From Unio delphinus (lineage: Eukaryota; Mollusca; Bivalvia; Unionida; Unionidae), in contig JAQISU010000343.1 of assembly GCA_029339505.1 (NCBI GenBank), positions 868,001 through 932,000 of the forward strand: a DNA stretch of 64,000 nt, given 5' to 3'. Positions within the stretch are counted from its first letter, which is position 1. The number at the start of each line of letters is the position of its first letter. This document shows positions 1-9,884 of the stretch, piece after piece. The position numbers and the translations under genes were made by a program. The notes below the pieces were generated by a model, which worked only from the letters and a program-made list of their open reading frames with translations, was not told where the DNA came from and did not search any database.

Positions 1-1112
1 CATTTATGTAGGATTTACAAAGGACGTTATTTGAACATTTATGTAGAATTTACAAAGGACGTTACATGAACATTTATGTAGGATTTACAAAGGACGTTAT
101 TTGAACATTTCTGTAGAATTTACAAAGGACGTTATATGGACCTTTATGTAGGATTTACAAAGGACGTTATTTGAACATTTCTGTAATATTTACAAAGGAC
201 GTTATATGAACATTTCTGTAATATTTACAAAGGACGTTATATGAACATTTCTGTAATATTTACAAAGGACTTTATTTGAACATTTATGTAGGATTTACAA
301 AGGACTTTATTTGAACATTCATGTAGGTTTTAATAAGGAAGCTATATAAACATTTATGTAGGTGTTAATAATGATGGTATATTTACATTTATGTAGGTGT
401 TAATAATGATGGTATATAAACATTTATGTAGGTGTTAATAATGATAGTATATGAACATTTCTTTTGGTTTTAAAAATGACGTCATGTGATCATTCATGTA
501 GGTGTTAAAAACGACGTTATGTGAACATTTGTAAAGGTTTAACAAAGGACGTTAGTGAACATTTATGTAGGTTTTACAAAGGACGTTATATGAACATTTC
601 TGAAGGTTTAAAAAAGGACGTTATGTGAACATTCATGTAGGTGTTAATAATGATGGTATATGAACATTCCTTTTGGTTTTTAAAAATACCGTTATGTGAA
701 CATTCATGTAGATGTTAATAAGGACGTTATGTGAACATTTCTGAAAGTCTTATGAAGAACGTTATATGATCATTCATGTAGGTGTTAAAAAGGACGTTAT
801 GTGAACATTTCTGAAGGTTTTATGAAGAACGTTATATGAACATTTATATAGTATTTACAAAAGACATTATATGAACATTTCTCAAGGTCTTACGATTGAC
901 GTTGTATGAATATTTCTGTAATATTTACAAAAGGGCGTTGTATGAACATTTGTTGGATTTACAAAGGACGTTGTATGAACATTTCTGTAGGATTTACAAA
1001 GTACATTATATGAACTTTTCTGAAGGTCTTAAGAAAGACGTTATATGATCATGTAGGTCTTACGAAGGATGTAATATCAACATTCTTGTATGTTTTACAA
1101 AGGATTTTTAGT
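1..1112. repeat. 35-bp minisatellite, about 31 copies, runs off the left edge
   Basis: The stretch is a tandem array with a unit of about 35 bp that combines a CATTTATGTAGG-like part, a TTTACAAAGGACGTTAT-like part and TGAA. Copies near the left are close to identical. Copies from about 330 onward are more diverged, with a TGTTAATAATGATGGTATA subtype in a block. The array starts before base 1, so its true size is unknown. No coding function is seen. Confidence 0.9.
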
Positions 1113-1892
1113 ATGAAAATCAACCATACGACCAGAGGGTTGTATTGTTTAATGCGGTTTTCTCCATACAACTAGGATATATCAACGTTTTATGATAAAT
1201 TTCTTTTTCATTTCAGATTGATGATTTTACAAGATCAAATGAAAGAAACCTTTGTTGAAAGTCCTTCAAAATCATTCAGAATTAATGAGAAATAACTTTT
1301 GTGATACTTTTATATCATATTTCATGTTTGTTACTTTTGACTCCACTGTGCTGAAAGGGAGATCAGCATTGTACACATTTATTCAAATATCGTCATTGTT
1401 TAAACATTTTTTTATTTTCAGTGTATTTCATTATCATTATAACTATTTTTATATGATACTCAAATGTCAAACTTTAATAAAATTTCTAAAGATGCAAGGA
1501 AGTACAGGGCTTTTTGTTTTAAAAAATGGCTTGACAATATCCTGCCGTTTGCGTGGAGACTAACCTTAAATACAAGTAAATCTTACATTCTTTACAAGGA
1601 ATGAACAGTAAAAGGAAATGAGGATCGTTATAATTTTTATATGAAAGCAATTATTCATTCTCTAATACCATATAACCATTTTAACATGACATGAAGTCAT
1701 TACATGACATGATCCCTTGTCATGTAAAAACGTTTTGTTGTTTTCTTAAATGCCCAATTCAGTAGGTATTATACATCACAGAATAGTTCTTTTCACGATC
1801 TAGTGACAGTTCATCCAAAGAGATCCAAACTTTTCCCAGTGAATTTAAAAAAAGCATCCTGTGATCTTTACTATCAACAAGAAAGCCGAGGA
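1113..1892. other. AT-rich sequence without a recognised gene
   Basis: A 103-codon frame lies at 1252-1563, but it is low-complexity, AT-driven and resembles no family I know. A short motif at 1547-1565 (GTGGAGACTAAC core) is found inverted at 22750-22761 just after the viral ATPase gene; this is discussed as a possible element boundary. Confidence 0.5.
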
Positions 1893-2145
1893 TATATAGC
1901 GACAAGGGAAATTTAACATGGTGGGCCTGTATAGCGACAAGGGGAATTTAACATGGGAACTATTTGGGCCTATCTAGCGACAAGGGAAATTTAACATGGT
2001 GGGCCTGTATAGCGACAAGGGGAATTTAACATGGGAACTATTTGGGCCTATCTAGCGACAAGGGAAATTTAACATGGTGGGCCTATCTAGCGACAAGGGA
2101 AATTTAACATGGGGAATATTATTTTTATTTGGGCCTGTCTAGAGA
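1893..2145. repeat. Short tandem array, TAGCGACAAGGGAAATTTAACATG core
   Basis: About seven copies of a core with TAGCGACAAG followed by GGAAATTTAACATGG and GGGCCT. The spacing alternates between a short unit of about 34 bp and a longer one with an extra AACTATT segment, which gives a higher-order pattern. Confidence 0.85.
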
Positions 2146-2881
2146 CAAGTGAAATGGAAGGCAAAGAAAGCAAATATCTTTTCGAGGTATATGAGTGTCC
2201 CTGAAAACAAACCACACAATCTCCTATCAAAACAGAAGGGAAGGAAATTAAAATCACACAATCTCCTATACACACAGAAGGAAAGGAAAACAAAACAAGG
2301 ATAATTAAGAACACCATACATTATATGTGAAATATGTTCATTGTTTTCATTCATTCATCAATTTAGTAAAATGGTAGTGTGATATTTATTGTCGACTGAC
2401 TTCTTAACATATCTCAAATTTAAGGGATGTCCTGTGTTTCTCAGCACACGCTACAAACAATGTTGCCAAGTTTTAACAAATCTAAGTCGAAGGGGGATAA
2501 AAAGCAGCACCAAAATGTGCATTGTTCTATCGACAGTTTAAGCTGTGTGTTTTGATTTGAAATTCAAAGCTAACCATAAGCAGGGTTATACAGTGCAAGA
2601 TCACTCGCGTCATGAATGAAATAGTTTTGTATTTGTTTCCTTTCTAAAAAATACGGTTGATCTCAAACAATATGACCTGCAAAACACAAAGATATACGGC
2701 AAGCATGATTAGAATGAACACAACAACACCTAACTAGTAACAAAGAGATGATTTTCTTCACGTTCGCTTAACTTAGATTTTCAATCCTCTTTCAAGACAA
2801 ACTTGGTATCCTTTGTGAGCGTGAAATTAAAATACTGAAAAACGTAAGCGCTTTGCTATAGACTATAGTAAAATGGACTGA
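2146..2881. other. No recognised gene
   Basis: Two overlapping minus-strand frames at 2087-2354 read through a small duplicated motif (ACAATCTCCTAT...ACAGAAGG, at about 2217 and 2259) and look like chance frames. I searched this stretch for the missing end of the capsid gene on the minus strand and did not find it. Confidence 0.45.
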
Positions 2882-3726
2882 CCTTTGTTTTAGTGTGAGC
2901 GTTGTTTGGACCAGTTCAAACGATGTGTGGCAGAAATTGAAGGCTGTGTTGTTTTAAGGCATTTGATCATCGAATTCTTTGTAATTACAGCAATTTCACC
3001 TCTGAGAGAGTTGCGGGGGAATGACTTGATGGAGTAATCGCTGGGTGTTAAATCCGCACACTTAGGTCCATCATCTGCCGAATGTAACCAAGTTTCTGTC
3101 AGGAAGAAGACGTTCAATATTCTGGTCGTTGATAAAATTAACAATTTCTGCCACTGAGCGTTGAATAATGCAATACGTAGTGGTATCCCTGGGACAGTTG
3201 ACACAACGGTTGACGATTTAAGAGGAATTTGAACCAGGTTATTAAAATTAACGGCAGAATTTTTAAGTTATTTATCCGTTACGGGCGAAAGGGAGATAAC
3301 TAGAATTCTTCTTCCTGTTCTACGCCGGCCAGCTTTGAAACAACGTTTCTTTTTTGCTTCCGTTTACATTTAAGATGAATGTATTCCCAGTTCGTTTAGT
3401 CTTGAGCACAATGTAGTATCTGGAACCAAGGTGTGGTCATTTAATCCAATTAATGAGGGTCCGTCGTACTGTAAGCGGTCACGTGACGGCGGTTTATTAA
3501 AAAACAAATGACGTCTTAACAGTGGGACAAAACAGCTGAGAAAAAAATCTAATTGTTCTCGTTTCCAAAACAAGGAGATGAATTAACACATACGAACGGA
3601 ACAGCCAATGCATGATGAAACACAATAATGTAGACGATGATAGAGAACAAGCACAAATATCATAAATATAGCACAGAATCGGAAGAGCCTTTCTCGAGCA
3701 GTTAAGAGATGGCGGCCATCTTTCCA
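2882..3726 (-). mobile_element. Non-LTR retrotransposon (LINE) 5' part with endonuclease remnant
   Basis: On the minus strand the frame at 2890-3204 has features of an apurinic-type LINE endonuclease: a start like RIALFNAQ, the motif FFLTETWL, then DLTPSDY and GEIAVITKNS. TETW is the hallmark stretch around the catalytic glutamate of these endonucleases. The sequence upstream (to 3726) would be the 5' region of the same element. The insertion begins directly after residue 42 of the capsid-like frame that ends at 3727, which marks the LINE 5' junction. The copy breaks off near 2882 without reverse transcriptase, so it is a 3'-lost fragment. This is unusual, because LINE copies normally lose the 5' end. 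A CR1/L2-like clade is likely but not shown. Confidence 0.65.
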
Positions 3727-4881
3727 GAAGTCCATTACTGGCATCCACAATGATAGTTTTGTTATATTTATTTTACCAGCAGCGATTGGAGCAACACCAG
3801 CAACAGGGCCAGCACCATGCCAGATTGCATCATTATCACTACCTTTTCGCACGAGTACTACTGTATGCTTCGCTCCATAGATAACTTTACTAACATTTCT
3901 GCAGAATCCATAGTGGAATAGCGCATGAGAATAATCTACGCGGTCCTTTCAATATTGATACGCGTATTGCAAACCCCAGGTTGTAATCACTATTAATGCC
4001 CTTTATAACATCAAAGGCAGCAGCTGGTCTAGCTTGATGTTCAATATCAACTGGTTGTGGATCAACTGCGGTATCCTGTTGTGTCAGTAATTTAAGATAA
4101 TGAATGTGATCAGTGTGATCAGTAACATCCTTAGCAAACATCATAGATGGACCTGCTGATCTTGTATAATCATCAGAATGTCTTGCTAACCCCACTATTG
4201 TTGTGGCAACATCAACATCATGACTCATGTTCTATAGACTCGATCTCTCTTCCATCAATCATATATCTGGCGCTCTCAAACAGGGCCATGATACCATTAT
4301 TGACAAAGCCAACTCGGACATTTAGGTCATATGGTGGATCATTAGCAGCGGGATTATTTCTTTTTTTGTTTGATTAGGATTTTTAACGTAGCTTTAACAA
4401 TTTTTCAGTCATATCGCTACGATGTCTGCAGTGAGGCAGTTTATAGTGATGTCGAGCACTGAGACATCATGCCGCAGACATGTAGCATGATATCTCACCC
4501 AGTCACATTATCCTGACACCAGGCCGACCAGTCCTAACACTAACCTCTTAATGCTGAGCGTCAAGCGAGGCAGCTGTTAGTACCATTTTTGTAAGTCTTT
4601 GGTATGACTCGGCCGGGGATCGAACCGACGACCTCCCGCTTCCGGGGCGGACGCTCTAACCACTAGGCCACCGGAGCGGTTGGATTATTTCTTACAATTT
4701 CTCCTTCTACTTCGATAAACGCTACAGCGGGTAGAAAGTATTTGCTGGTATCAAGTTCGATTCTTGATCAACTTTTTGGTTGTATTGCATTATAGGAATA
4801 AAACTGATAATCGCGTACAGAATCATCTTTGCGCCATGGGGCATCTAAATTGAACGCTGTGTCAAGGGACGATTTGAACAT
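3727..4881 (-). pseudogene. Maverick/Polinton major-capsid-like protein (F54H12.2 type), broken
   Basis: Likely the double jelly-roll major capsid protein of a Maverick/Polinton-like virus. It belongs to the family annotated in many invertebrate genomes as F54H12.2-like. Minus-strand translation from an ATG at 4881 gives a start MFKSSLDTAF, then a segment with LDTSKYFLPAVAFIEVEGE. After the SINE there is FVNNGIMALFESARYMIDGREIE, split over the 20-residue limit here only by quotation: the key parts are VNNGIMALF, RYMIDGREIE and then DDYTRSAG. A further frame holds VRKGSDNDAIWHG and ITKLSLWMP, typical of the second jelly roll. The gene is cut by a SINE (4363-4681), by frameshifts near 4230 and 3880, by an in-frame stop near 4770, and at 3727 by the LINE. 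The C-terminal part was not found. It starts only 4 bp after the stop of the next gene, the tight packing expected of a virus. Confidence 0.75.
4351..4693 (-). mobile_element. tRNA-derived SINE (family 1) inserted in the capsid gene, 12-bp target duplication
   Basis: The SINE body is at 4363-4681. On the minus strand it starts with a tRNA-like head (TGGCCTAGTGGTTAGAG box A, GGTTCGATCCC-type box B) and ends in ACGTTAAAAATCCTAATC and a short A/C-rich tail. GGATTATTTCTT is present at both 4351-4362 and 4682-4693, a perfect 12-bp target-site duplication. It interrupts the capsid frame inside an asparagine/proline-rich stretch. Other copies lie at 32299, 36255, 41005, 48233, 51152 and 57577. Confidence 0.9.
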
Positions 4882-4885
4882 TTTA

Positions 4886-5339
4886 TTATATATTTCTTGA
4901 TCTTAATCGCGATTTCGCTCCCGATTTCAAACCACTTCGCGCTATCATTTTTGCAGTAATATTTTCCTGGCCGCTGCTCAATGATGCTATCTTTTGATCC
5001 ACTGCGTTATTTATTATTTTGCTAATACTCGCAGGCATAATTTCCGTAGATGGTAGTGGTCCCAGCGATAGTGATTTTGTCATCAATGACGAAGTCATAG
5101 GTAGCTCTTTCGTCGCCGAACTAACGCTAGTAGTTTTTCTTTGTCAGGGGAAAATGCTTTCCCGGCAACATCACCAACAGCGCTAATACCCTTATCACGA
5201 ATAGCATCAGTAGCTTTCATCGATAACTGTTTTGCGATTCATGCTATTTTTGGAGCCATTCTGTAAATAACCCTTCAACGACACCATCTCCGTAGTACAT
5301 CTTATAAACAGGCAATCGTGAGTTTACTACATAGGTCAT
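4886..5339 (-). pseudogene. Small basic viral protein next to the capsid gene, broken
   Basis: A small gene directly upstream of the capsid gene on the same strand. The first frame (ATG at 5339) gives about 31 residues (MTYVVNSRLPVYKMYYGDG...). A second frame (ATG at 5259) continues with AKQLSMKATDAIRDKG and ISAVGDVAGKAF. The last frame (4886-5098) ends in an arginine/lysine-rich tail (GLKSGAKSRLRSRN). At least two frameshifts and one stop separate these pieces, so they are probably one ancestral gene of about 150 codons. The alanine/glycine-rich middle and basic end suggest a core or minor capsid protein, but I do not recognise the family with certainty. Confidence 0.45.
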
Positions 5340-5407
5340 GGTTGGTTTATTGTGGTTGTAGTGTATGATCATCTTATTTAAATGCTATTTATCTAATGTG
5401 GTGACAA

Positions 5408-6591
5408 TTAGTCACTATGATAATCATCAACGAGTTCATCAATAAACTCTCGATATACACCAATATCCATGATACCACCTTCAAATAGTCGTCTGCAGAT
5501 GTCAGCTGCCTCATTAATTATTTCCGGCGAGTTATTTCCGGCTCTTTTCCCCCCTACGAGAACTTCTAATCGTGATATATCCCCGAGAATATTATTAGGT
5601 CAACGAACAAGACCACTACTTGAAACTCCGCTTGGATATCCCTTTCCATCTTTTTCAGTTGTACCTGTTGCACCCTGCACAGAGGATTTTTCTATATCTA
5701 GAAGTTTTGATTGCTCTGGTAATCTAAGAAATCCAGGATCTGATTGCTCTGTTGGTGATGATTCAACTTTCTTTTATTTCTTTCATACGATCATTATATG
5801 TTTCATCTTTATTTGATGCCTTAGATACACCTATAAACACACGATATAATCCATTATACCATGATTGTTTACTCACGGCGATATAATCAGGTTGGATATA
5901 TTTTTTCTTTTGATGGAAACTCCTAACAATAAATGTAGCTAATTCTTTAGTAGTATTAAATCTCATTTGTTTTATTTCATTTAATTTGCCCGGAATTAAT
6001 TTATCATTGAATGCAACTCGTTCAGTAGTATCATTTTCTTGTTCTTGTTCTTCACCCTCTTGTTGTTGTTCAATATCAACTTCTAGTTCAGATTGTTCAA
6101 GTTGTTCAAGTCGTGCAGTAGCTATTATATGACCAGGAAGTGTTTTAAAAGTCTTTTTTGTTTGCTTGGATCTCTTTGCTATTTTTTCAAGTACAGGAAG
6201 AAGGTTTTTTTCCCTCTCTATTCCTCAGTAATATCTCCTAATATAGCTTTTTTCAGTGGTCAATGCGGCTTCCTTAGTAGCAGTAGTTACTGGTTTGAAT
6301 AATTGTTCAGTGCCCGTTGTAAATTCGGTTTGAAATTCTTGCCTTGCTTGTAACTTATTTCTAACAGAGTCACGAACCGGAATAAATCTCTTTTTTTGCG
6401 GCTAATCACTCGCGAGCTAATTTAGTTGTTAAGGCTTCACCTACCATTATGTAAAAATCCATAGGATTTTCTAATTGTAAGCGCGAAATCCATGAATGCT
6501 CACCCACCCCGAATATTCTTTTAAATTTCACGACAGTGTTTTTTTTTATATTACCTCCTTGTTCACCGGTGCAAAAAAAAAAAACAATCAT
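5408..6591 (-). pseudogene. Conserved viral-element protein of unknown function, broken
   Basis: A minus-strand gene of about 390 codons spread over frames at 6406-6591, about 6060-6400, 5763-6060 and 5408-5763. The first part has GVGEHSWISRLQLENPMDF. The middle has a long charged, glutamine/glutamate-rich stretch (EQQQEGEEQEQEN) with likely coiled coil. The end has LGDISRLEVLVGGKRAGN and ICRRLFEGGIMDIGVYREF. The stop is at 5408-5410. Frameshifts occur in a run of T's near 6392 and near 5763, and stops near 6235 and 5600. I believe similar proteins accompany Maverick/adintovirus-like capsid genes in other invertebrates, but I cannot assign a function. A virion-associated structural role is inference from position. 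Confidence 0.5.
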
Positions 6592-6738
6592 ACCCTTCCT
6601 TAGAATTTATCTCGGTGATTTTTATCAATGGGGCCTATAGAATTTCAACCCATTAAAATTGTCACGCGTAGTGAGTAATCATTTACCTGTAAAACATCGT
6701 ATGCAGCGTACATGTAAGTACATGTTAGTTTGTGTTCA

Positions 6739-7361
6739 CTACGAGGTTGAAATTCCATGTTGGAGCGTTAATGGCTGGTTCACTAGATATCGAAAAAAAA
6801 ATCTTCGATTTTTAAACTCTGAATGATGATATAACAGCTCTATAATGTTTGAGGGAACTGTCATATTTCCTATAATAATACAATTTTTGACACTTCCCTC
6901 ATTGCTTATCACTCGGATGTTGTTGACATATCTCGGATCCGTGGAGAGATTTTTCACAATGTTGGGGCAGCCGAGAGGGGAAAGTGATGTTGATTCGTAG
7001 TGTTTTCAAGTGTATTATTTTGCCTGATGATATTTTTAATCGTTTTGATTTTTGAGTTTATTGTGCGTTTGACTTGATATTGCTGGCCAAGTTCGGCCCT
7101 GACCCTTTCGACTGCTGTGAATAACGGGATGAATTTGTTTATGTCGTTACAAAATGCAAATGAGTCGTTCACCGCATGCTGAATTCTTTTAATCAATTCA
7201 TACTGCCTTGGAAGGACGTATCTATTATCCTGAGCGCTATCATCGATATCTTGAAAATCAGCGAGAATCTGATTACAATCTAATTTATCTGACAATTGTA
7301 TTTTTTGATTTTTCAAATTTGAAGTATCATTTATAATGTCATTCATATTTTCGAAATTCAT
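6739..7361 (-). pseudogene. Viral-element protein of unknown function, one frameshift
   Basis: ATG at 7361 opens 135 codons (MNFENMNDIINDTSNLKN...) that are rich in N, I, K and Q and probably helical. The frame ends at 6954 in SAAPTL and a second frame takes over at the same place (KNLSTDPRYVNN...) and runs to 6739. The two overlap by four bases, so a single frameshift in one ancestral gene of about 207 codons is more likely than two genes. It is the first gene of the leftward structural block. No family recognised. Confidence 0.45.
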
Positions 7362-8630
7362 TATATGATTATTTATATATCTAATATTTGTATATATCTA
7401 ACATGATATATTTTATATATCAAATACAAAAAAATTAGGGGTCAATTTTGACCCGTTTTCGTACGGTAAATCTCCATTCGCTCTAAGGTGTCATCAACAT
7501 CTTATCACGCCTAGAGATATACATGTAATCTTAATTAAGTTATATATGATATATAGACGGTACGATCTCCATTCGCTTTAAGGTGTCATCAACATCTTAT
7601 CACGCCAAGAGATATACATGAGAAAACCCATTTGGAATCCCTAAAATATGTTCGTATGTTAGAGACCCAGAGGTCACATATATAAGACAACACAACCCCA
7701 TGTGGGCCTCTCATGTGTTATTTACATCTGAACAGACCCTGGGGCACCACAAGGCATAGTCTCCGTGTGAGGATCTAACCCGTCAAATAATGGTTTAGAA
7801 CCGCAGAAGGTATGCTTGGTGTATGACGTCACATAACATATAAGTATTTACAAATTATATATGATATATGATATATTTACAAATGATATATGATATTTAC
7901 AAGAGTTATGTATACACAATACAAATATGACAATACAATACACAAGGGGCTGTTCTACATTCAACTGAAACCACCCTACCCCCAACAAAATCACCCCGGG
8001 TTGAATGCAAAAACACATTCACACCGTGTGACGGTGTGTGACGTAGAGTGGTTTCACGGTTGAATTTCGAATGGCTTAAAGCCCCAATTATGTATAAACA
8101 CCTTCAAGAACGTCGACAATAATGCCTGCCACGAAATTCGAACGCTGGGCCTCGGGACGAGATCCAGCCGCGTACGGAATACGCTAATGTCGAAATCTAT
8201 AGTTATATACTTTTGAATATAATATATAGTTAGAGTAATGTATCACGTAAAAGGGTTTAACGGATGGTGTATACTGCAGATGAAAATCGTAGATTTGTTT
8301 TTACTGTAGTTAAAAATCGTAGACGAAATTATAAATTTTCTAGTCAAACCAACACAAAAAGCAATTCAGTCAGACCATGAGTCATCGAAAAATCCCGTTG
8401 AGATCCGTGACAACAAGGAGTTATCTCGGTTTCAAAAGCTACACACACAAGCCTACACGAGTTATTCCACTTTGGTGTTATATATAATAGTACAAAATGA
8501 AATTTTTTATGTACTTGAATTGAATTTTATTTCCAGTTCGTTTGGAAAGTGCGGATTTAGTAATACTCTCTGCAACATATCGTACTCAGGACTCACAAAT
8601 ATCAAAATACCTACCGGCTTCAGTCATTAA
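7362..8630. other. Non-coding centre of the viral element
   Basis: No gene is seen. The stretch holds a 63-bp direct repeat (7463-7525 and 7557-7620), TATATGATATATTTACAA repeats near 7845-7905, and a GTGTGA-rich palindromic patch near 8020-8045 (CACACCGTGTGACGGTGTG). It lies between the structural block and the nuclease/replication block. An origin or promoter region is possible but is inference. Confidence 0.5.
7463..7620 (+). repeat. Pair of about 63-bp direct repeats
   Basis: ACGGTA followed by ATCTCCATTCGCT and TAAGGTGTCATCAACATC, CTTATCACGCC and GAGATATACATG occurs at 7463-7525 and 7557-7620, with a few substitutions and a 3-bp length difference. The 31-bp spacer contains TATATGATATAT. 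Confidence 0.85.
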
Positions 8631-8994
8631 TTAAAATACTCTTTCTTCGTTAGTTGATGTATTTATAGATTTTATGCATTTTTCCAATTGATTTACAAGT
8701 ACAGTTTTACCAAATGCAGTATTCTCACTCTGTGTAATAGATCGTAAATTCGATAAAGAATTATCATTTCTTATACCGTTTATGTGATCAATCACAAAAC
8801 CAACCGGGATTTCTCTGTTGAATACCCGTAGACAAATCGATGACACAGATATCTTTTCTTTCCATCACCAAATATAAGATATCCAAGATTATAGCAACAC
8901 CGACTGGTTTCTTCAGCCTGCGGTGTCTGACAATACGTTCACGAGATGCTTTATAATAGATGACCGTAGGATGTGGTTGAAATTCTTGGTTCAT
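8631..8994 (-). pseudogene. HNH endonuclease, one frameshift
   Basis: Minus-strand frames 8788-8994 and 8631-8846 together encode a short HNH nuclease of the phage/homing type. The diagnostic part is DHINGIRNDNSLSNLRSITQ followed by SEN, which matches the HNH_3 pattern (D-H-I-N-G, N-S-L-S-N-L-R). The first histidine of HNH is in DH. The N-terminal frame (MNQEFQPHPTVIYYKASRER...) would be the substrate-binding part. The frame changes near 8820, so the gene is probably dead. It may have been a viral nuclease or an inserted homing-type nuclease; the sequence does not decide. Confidence 0.75.
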
Positions 8995-9032
8995 TTATAT
9001 ACTATATAGTATTTGTCTAATTCATTATTTGG

Positions 9033-9320
9033 TTTAAGTATTAATTGAGAATCTATTAATGTAGTCTTGAAGTGTTCTTATGATTTTGTCCTTGACGGAG
9101 TCAATGTCATTGACGGAATCCTTAATTCTCTTATCATAATAGCGCTTAAGCTCTCTGTATCGCTTATCACCACAATTGAGATACAACGGCGACTTACCCC
9201 GCACATCTACCCCACATCATATGCAAGGTAGCGGACCCAAACTCTCACGTCGTACGCTTTGTGAGTGATATCCACAGAATTCATTTCTGCATGATTTGTT
9301 ACAGACAGTTACTGATCCTA
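9033..9320 (-). pseudogene. Small cysteine-rich (zinc-binding) viral protein, one stop
   Basis: A minus-strand frame of about 95 codons with VTVCNKSCRNEFCGYH near the start, then a CxxC-type pair interrupted by TGA (PCI-stop-CGVDVRGKSP), then NCGDKRYRELKRYYDKRIKD. The spacing of cysteines and histidines suggests one or two zinc ribbons. It ends at TAA (9033-9035). No ATG is evident; the frame opens after a stop near 9330. Too short for the longest-frame lists because of the internal stop. A regulatory or DNA-binding role is inference. Confidence 0.45.
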
Positions 9321-9388
9321 TTATAAGCTACTTACAAATGATTCATTATATATAAATTCTTTATTTAAATACTTGTTTTAATTATAAT

Positions 9389-9856
9389 ATGGAGGAGTTC
9401 GAAAGATTATCGAAAATAAAACCCTGGAAAAATGCTAAATTCAATCTCGATAGAGTATCTACTAATTAACCTGATAAGGGTCTAATAAGTGATAGAAGCA
9501 TGATAGGTAAAATCCATGATGCATTTAATGAATTCAAGCGCAATGGAGCATCTCACTATTGGTCAACAGTTTGAATCGATGCTGGTGTTGATGCTACCAT
9601 GAACGACGAAAGAGCAGCAGTGATAATCTCGCATCTTGACCAGAAAAAGTATTTTTTTAGAGTGAAATTCATTATCCGCTCAGAAACGGGAAATTGGATT
9701 ATACGCGACAAATTTGAACCCATCTTGAAAGATGAAAGAATCGTCACTGTGAGTCAGGATTCCAAACCAGGAATGCTAACTGGGATTGACAAGCCGTATT
9801 ACGAGAAAGCTTATCCCGTGACCGCGGTTTGTTTATGGGATCTATCCGTTAAATAA
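9389..9856 (+). pseudogene. Unknown viral-element gene before the polymerase, two stops
   Basis: From ATG at 9389 one frame runs to TAA at 9854-9856, about 155 codons, with only two in-frame stops (TAA near 9467, TGA near 9574). It reads MEEFERLSKIKPWKNAKFN, then HDAFNEFKRNGASHYWSTV, then DERAAVIISHLDQKKYFFRV and ends in VCLWDLSVK. It is the first gene of the rightward block, 28 bp before the polymerase start. I do not recognise the family. Confidence 0.45.
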
Positions 9857-9884
9857 AAAACCGAGTATTGAGAAACTAAAACCC

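Noticed and set aside
1..1112. CRISPR-like regularly spaced repeats
   Set aside because: The whole unit repeats, with no unique spacers; it is a minisatellite.
3370..3573. Separate small viral gene
   Set aside because: It lies within the LINE 5' region and shows no viral motif.
6739..6957. Independent gene starting at 6957
   Set aside because: The start codon there is GTG and the frame continues upstream into the next gene, so a frameshift in one gene is more likely.
8130..8215. tRNA gene on the minus strand (GTTCGAATTTC T-loop-like word)
   Set aside because: I could not pair an acceptor stem or an anticodon arm.
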